Notes under the pieces: generated by a model | The model's database searches: none | Told to the model about the DNA's origin: nothing | Seen by the model: the letters and a program-made list of their open reading frames with translations, nothing else | Assembly: GCA_024364735.1 (NCBI GenBank) | Contig: JAGFNQ010005252.1 | Span: 1 to 64,000, forward strand | Source: Boesenbergia rotunda | Taxonomy: Eukaryota; Streptophyta; Magnoliopsida; Zingiberales; Zingiberaceae | Direction: 5' to 3' | DNA: 64,000 nucleotides | Made by a program: the position numbers and the translations under genes | Shown: positions 56,742 through 64,000 of the stretch, one piece after another | Numbering within the stretch: the stretch's first letter is position 1 | Layout of the letters: every line of letters begins with the position of its first letter

Positions 56742-57941
56742 ATGGTTTCTGAAGATGCCATCCGCACGGCAGTTGGAATTCTTGGTACGTGATAAAGTTA
56801 TTTGCTTATTCCATGTATCGTTTGATTAACGTAACTATTTTTCCTTCTTTTTTTTCAGGGAATATAATTTCACTCGGCTTGTTTTTGTCGCCGCTGTAAG
56901 CACATACGAAAACTTTGGTCAATTCTTGTTGATTAAATTGGACAAATTCAATAATAATTAAGAGAACTAAAAGTTCATGAGGAATCCAGTACTCTATATA
57001 ATTTTAGTTATTTTCATTGTGGTTGTGGTTGGAAAAGGCCGACGTTTGTGAGGATATGCAAGAAGGGATCCGTGGAGCAGTTCTCGGCGATACCATACTT
57101 GGCAACGCTGCTGAACTGCATGATGTGGGTTGTGTACGGGCTGCCGGCGGTGCACCCGCACAGCATGCTGGTGATCACGATCAATGGCTCCGGCATGGTG
57201 ATCGAACTCGCCTACGTGCTGCTCTTCGTGATCTACTCGCGAGGGGCGCAGCGGGCGAGGGTGGCGGCCACGCTGGTGGCCGAGACGGTGTTCGTCGGCG
57301 CCGTCGTTGCGCTGCTGGTGCTGACGCTGGCGCACACCCACGAACGCAGGTCCATGATCGTCGGCATCCTCTGCGTCTGCTTCGGCACCATGATGTACGC
57401 TGCTCCCTTATCCGTCATGGTAAGTGCATTGATTTTGCTACGTACGAAGGGATTCTATTCGGTAAATATTATGATAGAGAATTATTGGCAAATTGTGAAA
57501 CATGTTGCAGAAAATGGTGATACAGACGAAGAGCGTGGAGTACATGCCTCTCACCTTGTCTCTTGTGTCTTTCTTCAATGGTCTTTGTTGGACCGCTTAC
57601 GCTCTCATCCGTTTCGATCCTTATATCACTGTAAGTATAGGAAATCAGTATTCTGATCTAGCCACAAAAATCAGAGAAAAAAAAAGAAAATTAAATTGGT
57701 GTAATCAACAGTAATTCAGTACTTGAGCTATATATATATATATAAGGTTAATTGGTACGTGCAGATTCCAAATGGATTGGGTGTGATGTTTGCTGTGGCT
57801 CAACTTGTGCTCTACGCCGTCTACTACAAATCCACGCAACGGAAGATCGCCGACCGAAAGTGGAAGGTGGTGGCGGAGACAGGGATGACGGAGGTGGTGG
57901 TGGTGGTCAATGCCGAAGGCAAGAACAAGGTTGAACCTTGA
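56742..57941 (+). CDS. SWEET4: SWEET sugar transporter, clade II, SWEET4-like
   Basis: SWEETs are seven-helix membrane uniporters. Clade II members move mainly hexoses across the plasma membrane, and cereal SWEET4 feeds the developing grain. Exons: 56742-56784, 56859-56895, 57038-57419, 57511-57630, 57765-57941, all GT-AG and phase-consistent, giving 252 residues. Two MtN3/saliva repeats are present: residues about 8-95 (LFLSPLPTFVRICKKGSVEQFSAIPY, LLNCMMWVVYGLP, LVITINGSG) and about 130-212 (ERRSMIVGILCV, MYAAPLSVM, IQTKSVEYMP, FFNGLCWTAYALIR, IPNGLGVMFAVAQL). The charged tail is cytosolic. The sequence is closest to rice SWEET4 as I remember it. Exon 3 (382 bases) spans what is commonly two exons, so an intron may have been lost. 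The gene appears intact. Confidence 0.94.
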
Positions 57942-58736
57942 GATCCGGGAATTATGAAGAAGATTATGTTTATATCATGAGTTAATGCTTATGCAATTCT
58001 AATTAATTTGTACGATGTTATAAGTTAAAACAACAGCAAATATTAAATTTGCTCAGTTAAAATCAGTTAAGTAACAGCGCAAGCCGAAGCAATGTTGTCT
58101 TCCCAAATAAGAAATTGATCAGGGGCTCATCTGCGACGTTAAAGGAGTTCGGTAAAGAAGAAAAAAAAAATGTCTAGTGATCGGGGTGAATAGCCTAAGT
58201 TGAATACGTGACAATGAAAGTCTACTGCCATGAGAAATGCTTCACTCTAAACCAACTCGAAAGAAAGGGACTCTAGATTAGCTTGGCAAGGAGACCCAAG
58301 ATCAGCTCAGGTTGGAGTTCCCGCGAGCACCTCGGAAGATATGTGCTCGGGACCAGCTCGGACTCTGAGAGTTTCCGAACCCAGCTCGGACAGAGGAGCC
58401 TAAGACCAGTTCGGGAGAGAGAATGCGGATAAGAAAAGTTTATTGTTAACGACGATAATGGTGTATTTAATTTAGGCGACAATCATTTCGAATGTCCCCT
58501 CCCCTAAATAAAAATGTCGGCTGACAGTTACGACCGACAACGTATGAGTTAATGTGCGTGGTCGTCGTTACTAGGAGGCCCTAGTAAATGACAACTGGCA
58601 GACAACCACGAATCAAGAGGTGTGGGAGTAGGGGAATGGTTAGAGCAACGTGTGAGCACTCGCAGGAGGAAAGCAACAACTATATAAGATGCTTAGACCC
58701 CTAGGTAAAAAGGGACTTTTTTTAGATTAACTTTAC
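57942..58736. other. 3' UTR of SWEET, then LTR-like remnant
   Basis: After the SWEET 3' region, 58260-58430 repeats CAGCTCGG units in both orientations. A TATATAAG box is at 58681, followed about 50 bases later by pol sequence. This looks like the LTR end of a gypsy element joined directly to its pol by deletion. Confidence 0.4.
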
Positions 58737-59748
58737 AAGGCACAGGCTCTAGCCGACTTCATACTTGAAGTAGTTCCGTTACCCGAGTCTAAGGAAACTT
58801 GGAAGATTTACGTTGATGGTTCATCCAATCACAGATGAAGCGGAGTAAGAATTTTAATGATCTCACCTCGGGAGGATGTGCTACAATTATTCATCCGACT
58901 TAATTTTCGAGCCACTAACAATGAAGCCGAGTATGAGGCAATACTAGCTGGGCTACAAGTAGCAAAGCAGGTTGGAGCCACTTAGGTTATATTGTATTCC
59001 GACTCTCAATTAGTTGCACAACAACTCAAAGGAAATTTTGAAGATCGGAATGAATGCCTGTAGAAGTATATATGCAACTATATATAGGTAATTGAAATCT
59101 TCTTAAACTGAAGTAACTCTGCAGAAAATATCCGGAGCGGATAATATCAAGGCGGATGAGCTGGCCAAGTTTGCGAGTTCTTTAGCAATATGGACATTGG
59201 AAGAGTCTATCATCCAGGAGAGACTTGTGGCTCAGATAAACAGAGAACCTGTTGATACTATACTAATTGACTATAGAGAACCTTATGTAGAGTTCTTATG
59301 CAATGGAGCAGTATCTACAAGTTGTGAGCAGGTCTGACTCTTTTGTCGTAGGGCCTATAGGTTCACTTTAATTGGAGAACAGCTTTACAAGAGATCATTC
59401 ACCAAGCCATTACTTAAGTGCATTGGCCCCGAGGACATTAAGTATATCATGCGAGAAATTCATGAAGGCATCTATGAGAGTCATATCGGTGGTTAATCGA
59501 TGGCTAGGAAGATTGTTCTAGTCGGATATTTTTGGCCCACATTGCAGGCGGATGCTAACAAGTTCGTCACCAGATGCGAGGCTTGCCAAAGACACTAGCA
59601 TATTGCTCACCGGCCAACTGAACCACTTCAAGTCTCTACTGTCTCTTATCCCTTTGATCAGTGGGGATTGGACATAATGGGCCCGTTTTCGATAGGACCA
59701 CAGCAAAGGAAGTACTTGTTGGTACTAGTGGATTACTTCTCCAAATGG
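58737..59748 (+). pseudogene. gypsy RNase H-integrase fragment (Tat type)
   Basis: Reading through stops: KAQALADFILE, YVDGSSN, NNEAEYEAILAGLQ and YSDSQLVAQQL (the second, Tat-type RNase H; compare element A bases 1-420), KADELAKFASS, then the integrase zinc region (MREIHEGIYESHIGG, CEACQRH) and core start (WGLDIMGPF, LVLVDYFSKW). At least five stops or shifts. It ends abruptly at 59748 in the integrase core, where a T run begins. RT, gag and the rest of integrase are missing. Confidence 0.85.
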
Positions 59749-61905
59749 GGTTTTTTTTAAAAAGAAAGATCTTATTCCAAGAAGAGAAAAAAAAATCCAT
59801 ATTAGAAGGGGGGCCAAACCTGACCTTCTAATTAGAATTACAAGGACTCATTAAGATTTACAAGTTGTAACTCAAAACCATAGATTTTTCTTGAAACAAA
59901 AAACCTGTATCAAATAACAATCCTCTTTTATACATTATATTCCCAACCCTAGTCTTCAAAGCTTTTTGTCCAGTAAGCTAACATTAAGCTACCGCATATT
60001 TCAAAACTCTTCCACTCAAGACACCACATATCATTCAAATTCCTATTATAGCTCAGAAAACTGCTGTAATGTATGAATTCAATAACCCAAGTTTTCAGTC
60101 CGATCCGAGTTCAATCTTCCAAATAAATTCACATTTTCCATCCAAATTGGCACATCTTGCCATCCAGAAAAAATCTGTTACTCTCTGAATTCCAAACTCA
60201 TCAAAACACAACCGTTTTAAGTTCCAGACAAACGCTTTCCAGAACTATATCAGAAGCCCAGATGTTGCATCTGTATCCAAATTTTGGCACCCCAGTGCAC
60301 TTGATACATAATCTATCACAAACTACAATCTTCATATGTTATTCCATCCATCCACATCTCAGGGTTCCAACATCTTGCATTCAAAATTATTTTCCGATCA
60401 ACAGCCTACTTCAAGCTTATGGAAACAGCAATCACCAACATATACAACATCTAAAATATATATAGCAAGGAACCCTTTATTTCTGATTAACGTAAGACAT
60501 CTGAACAATAAACCCCACATGAATCTATTAACATTAGTAACCTGAAAAATATCTCCATCACATTATAGATGAACCAGAAAACCACAAACCATATAGGAGC
60601 TTTATAAGAGCCAAAAGAGACAATGGAATACTTATAAGAAAGCCAGCAAAAGAAAACAGACAACCATATAGGAGTACCAGTAAAACCAGAACACCAGCAA
60701 AGTAAGATCTCATAATATATTCAGCAACCGCCCAATGTAATACTCCTTTCCTTGCCAAACATATAGGAGTACCAGTAAACCTGAACACCTTAATTAGTAG
60801 CCACCTCCCGATTTACAGCATACTTCCAGCTTTGAAATCAGCATACTTTCCAAATCTACAGCATACTCTTCAAATTTGAAATCAGCAACGCACCAATGTA
60901 ATTGATGGCTAATTTACAGCTTCAGATTATATTACAGTGGAATCCTCTTAGTCCATAAGACCACCCAAACAATAAAGCCCACACTGGCTAAAATATCTGA
61001 AAACCAAAATCCGTATAACAGGTGAAATATCCTACTACATTATAGATAACCAAAAAACCAAAAATCCAATAGGATCTTTATATGAAAACCAGAAGACCAT
61101 CCTTGTAAGAACCAACAAAGGATCAATCTTGCTGTATTACATGATTGACTTATGGGCCAATCTAATATATGGCAAACCCAATTTATCAGTCTTGCAGATA
61201 CCATATAGAATCTTATCCTCCTTCCATTCCATTAAAATTCTTTTCCCATTGAAACCAAAGGCTTGATTTGCAAGATAATCTGCCGCTACATTTGCTTCTC
61301 TGTAGACATGCGTGCAACATACTTTATACCTCCTGATCAGATGTTTAATTCTTAACACAATCTTCCGAAATTCCCATCCTACCATCGAAGACTTAATAAT
61401 CTTCAAAGCAACTAAAGGATCAGATTCAATCCAGACTAGCCAGAGATTGTGATCAACACACATCTCTAATCCAGAAAGAATTGCCACCAATTCTGCCATT
61501 ATATTAGTGCCTATTCCTAGGGTACCATGTTTAGCCATAATAAAGTGACCTGCATGGTCTCTAATAATTGCTCCATATGATGCTATCCCTGGATTACCCT
61601 TCGAGCATCTATCCGTATTCAATTTGAAACTTCCCAGCCTTGGCTTTCTCCAATACACTACTGAGATTGTACTTCTAGTTTGCATGCTGAATTCCATCCC
61701 CCAAGCCATGGCTACCGACATACATCCTTTCCAATGCTTGAAATTAATAATTCCTGCAGCTTTCCCCATATGAAGATAATGTATGATGTTCTTGCAGATC
61801 TTTTGCACCTGCATTTTAATTTCATGGTGCTTGGCATCATTCCTAGCAATCCACAGATACCATAGAATTAGAAAAGGAACTACTTCCCTAATGTGTCCAC
61901 CTTTC
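59749..61905 (-). pseudogene. LINE 3' part: RNase H domain and 3' UTR
   Basis: A minus-strand frame (61814-61137, and in phase up to 61905) encodes a plant LINE C-terminus with RNase H: LGSFKLNTDRCSKGNPGIASYGAIIRDHAG, AELVAILSGLEMC, IESDPLVALKII, THVYREANVAADYLANQA. Position one of the Asp/Glu set is altered from NTDG to NTDR. Downstream, 61136-59760 is non-coding and ends at T runs (59751-59758) that are a poly-A tail on the minus strand. The LINE therefore landed in the gypsy integrase. At 61905 it is cut by the next copia LTR. The 225-codon frame is open, so this copy is fairly young. Confidence 0.82.
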
Positions 61906-63911
61906 TGTTGATGCAGTCCGGCCCGGTTGTTATTTTGGTGTTTGACAATGATTTAAGTTTGGTTGAATGAAATTCGGGTTAAGTCCAGGTGGATCTGGGA
62001 GATCGCACGCTGGCATGGAAAAAGTCCTAACTTGGAGGGTTGGGTGAAAAGTCCTAGCTTGGAGGGCTAGGTGAAAAGTCCTAACTTGGAGGGTTAGGTG
62101 AAAAGTCCCAACTTGGAGGGTTAGGTGATTGGTTAAAATCCCGGTGAGTGAAGCCGGGTCCTGGTGAGTGAAGCCAGGTGATTGAAATCCTAGTGAGTGA
62201 AGCTAGGTTGAAATCCCGGTGAGTGAAGCCGGGTCCCGGTGAGTGAAGCCGGGTGACCGAAACCCTGGTGAGTGAAGCCAGGTCCTAGCCTCGAGGGCTA
62301 GGTTGAAGTCCCAGTGAGTGAAGCTGGGCATGGCACGAGTCAGAGAAGGGTTGGAGGCTTGTTCTCGTGACTTAGAGTGCATTTGGGCTTGCCTAGATCG
62401 GTCTGGTGACCGGTCAGGGAAGTTGGCACGGTGCTCCTTCGTGGATCGGTCTGGTGACCGATCCAGCAATGACTGATCGGTCTGGTGACCGATCAGGGAG
62501 TATGCGTTTCACTCACTGAATGGCTCTTGATCGGTCTGGTGACCGATCAGGGAGCTCACAAGTGGGTTGAGTTCCCTTGCTGATCTGCTCCTGATCGGTC
62601 TGGTGACCGATCAGGATCACTGTGCAAATCGTTCTGGAGAACGATCCAGCATCACAGGTTCCTCTCTATGATTGATCAGGACGGAGCCTGATCGGTCTGG
62701 TGACCGATCAGGAGGCTCCCTGATCGGTCCGGTGATCGATCAGGGATCATACAGTGGGTTTTGGGAACCTTACTGCTCGACTCCTGATCGGTCTGGTGAC
62801 CGATCAGGGATACTGTTCAGATCGGTCTAGAGAACGATCAAGTGTCGCGAGATTCTCCTTATGACCGATCAGGATGGAGCCTGATTGGTCCGAAAGCAGC
62901 CTGATTGGTCTGGTGACCGATCAGGCTGGAGCCTGATTGGTCTGGGGACCGATCTGGAGTATGCAGCAGAATGCTGGATTGGTCTGGGGACCAATCAGGA
63001 GTGTGCAGAAGACTGCTGGATCGGTCTGGTGACTGATCAGGGTCCTCCTTGATCGGTCTGGCGATCGATCAGGAGCAGAACTTTAATTCAAATACGCTGT
63101 CAGAAGCTCTGATCGCGCTATTTTCTCTGCCGATTCTCTGATACACTGCTGATATATGTTGATATGAGTTGCTAAGCTTCTATTGGAGTGTGCAGGCTTT
63201 ACAGGGATGATTCAAACATTGGAGGAGAGTCAATGGGAGGCTTTCCTTGGAGCAGGTTTGGCTGTTTCCTTGTTTCAGGTCTCAACGGCGTCTGGAGAGC
63301 AGCTGGCAACTGACGGAGGCTCAGCTGGAGAGGGTCTTCAGTGGACTGAGTGCTCGGGGAGTCAGGGGGTCAGGCTGTGGCTTCAGTGGATGCTGATGGA
63401 GAGCCTGGTGATGGGAGCAGATGCTTAAGACGAGGCTGGAAGCAGAGGAGCGACAACGAGAAAACAGACAGGAACTTGAGGAGTTTGGTTGGGCTGTGTG
63501 TTGTGCTCTCTGTTGCTTTGTGCTTGAGTGTTCTTGTTTCATCTTTGTGAGCTATCCTTCTCTTAGTCTCGTGAGCTTATCTTGTATACTATTGAGACGC
63601 TTGTGGAGAGGTTTCTCCACCGAGAAGGAGGTGCTGTTTTATCCGGGTCACCGGGGCTTGATCTGCCGACGATCAAGGGATCGCCCACCTTACGGGCACG
63701 CCAAGGAGTAGGGGCAAGTTATCCCCGAACCTTGTATATCGAGGTGTTAGCGTCGGTTTGCTTTCCTTTGCTTTGGGTTGTTGTGTTTAGTTTTCTGTTT
63801 CTGCATTTGCTTCCGCTGCCTAACTCTTGAAGTGCAGAAAGATTTTAAAAGCTCAAGTATTTTGTGGCTGGCTATATTCACCCCCCCCTCTCTAGCCATC
63901 CGTTTCCAACA
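61906..63911 (+). repeat. 5' LTR of a second copia element (copy 5)
   Basis: It starts TGTTGATGCAGTCC and ends CCGTTTCCAACA, followed by the primer site. The CCTAGC-type array (62024-62330) includes modules with a new loop (CCCGG-TGAGTGAAG-CCGGG). The GATCGG array is at 62396-63075. The stretch GTGTGCAGGCTTTACAGG links it to copy 1. It is inserted in the LINE. Confidence 0.95.
62024..63075 (+). repeat. Both hairpin arrays, LTR copy 5
   Basis: CCTAGC-type modules at 62024-62330, with paired variants CCTAGT/GCTAGG, CCTGGT/GCCAGG and CCCGGT/GCCGGG sharing the loop GAGTGAA. GATCGG-type modules at 62396-63075, including ATCGTTCTGGAGAACGAT. Confidence 0.9.
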
Positions 63912-63913
63912 AG

Positions 63914-63925
63914 TGGTATCAGAGC
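63914..63925 (+). promoter_or_regulatory. Primer-binding site of the second copia element
   Basis: TGGTATCAGAGC, two bases after the LTR end. Confidence 0.92.
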
Positions 63926-63969
63926 TTGGGGCTCTACTTCAACGGCTTAACATCTGAAAGCTAACAAAG

Positions 63970-64000
63970 ATGGCCATGGGAAGAGAAGGGTTTAGCACCA
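63970..64000 (+). CDS. Start of copia gag (runs out of the window)
   Basis: An ATG opens a frame reading MAMGREGFST before the window ends. It matches the gag start of the first copia element (MALREGFSTT at 36996), and its distance from the primer site is the same within a few bases. Ten codons are visible, so integrity cannot be judged. Confidence 0.8.
   Translation, partial: MAMGREGFST

Noticed and set aside
60157..60545. Plus-strand frames of 102 and 69 codons
   Set aside because: They lie in the non-coding 3' part of a minus-strand LINE and show no domain.

Overview
The window is nuclear DNA from a flowering plant. Split genes with GT-AG introns, GC-rich 5' coding ends that become AT-rich towards the 3' end (clearest in the PPR gene), and a SWEET4-type sugar transporter close to the grass version all suggest a commelinid monocot, possibly of the ginger/banana order. 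That placement is an inference. About three quarters of the window is transposable-element sequence, much of it nested.

Layout: 1-4849 is a Ty3/gypsy Tat-type element on the minus strand, with LTR, gag-protease and broken RT/RNase H. A dead LINE fragment (4870-5640) and a dead hAT transposon (6010-8939) follow. 9041-11049 is a cluster of small non-autonomous elements: Tourist-like MITE, hAT-type MITE and a tRNA-like SINE. The only gene-rich stretch is 12.3-22.6 kb: a class I TCP transcription factor, a PPR-DYW protein with a one-base frameshift, and a five-exon NIT4-type nitrilase convergent with the PPR gene. A nested MITE pair and a perfect foldback lie at 22.7-24.7 kb. 25.3-46.9 kb is a retrotransposon nest: an unrelated minus-strand LTR, an Athila-type gypsy fragment carrying a solo copia LTR with a clean CACGT target duplication, and an almost complete Sirevirus-like copia element (34753-46941) with gag, pol and a third ORF. 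46.9-55.9 kb holds unclassified LTR-like sequence and a second Tat element whose gag is split by a 537-bp hAT MITE. A SWEET4-type gene lies at 56.7-57.9 kb. The end holds a gypsy RNase H-integrase fragment, a LINE 3' part and the 5' LTR of another copia element that runs out of the window.

The four host genes are not a pathway. They read as single-copy islands: growth control (TCP), organelle RNA editing (PPR-DYW), cyanide/beta-cyanoalanine detoxification (NIT4) and sugar transport (SWEET4).

The most striking feature is in the copia family, present here as five LTRs. Each LTR carries two arrays of short hairpin modules, GATCGGTC-NNNN-GACCGATC and CCTAGC-loop-GCTAGG. The two arms of a module change together from copy to copy, so base pairing is kept while sequence drifts. 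The near-complete element carries a further array of the first module, in the opposite orientation, between pol and the third ORF. I know of no description of this arrangement, but I could not search for one.
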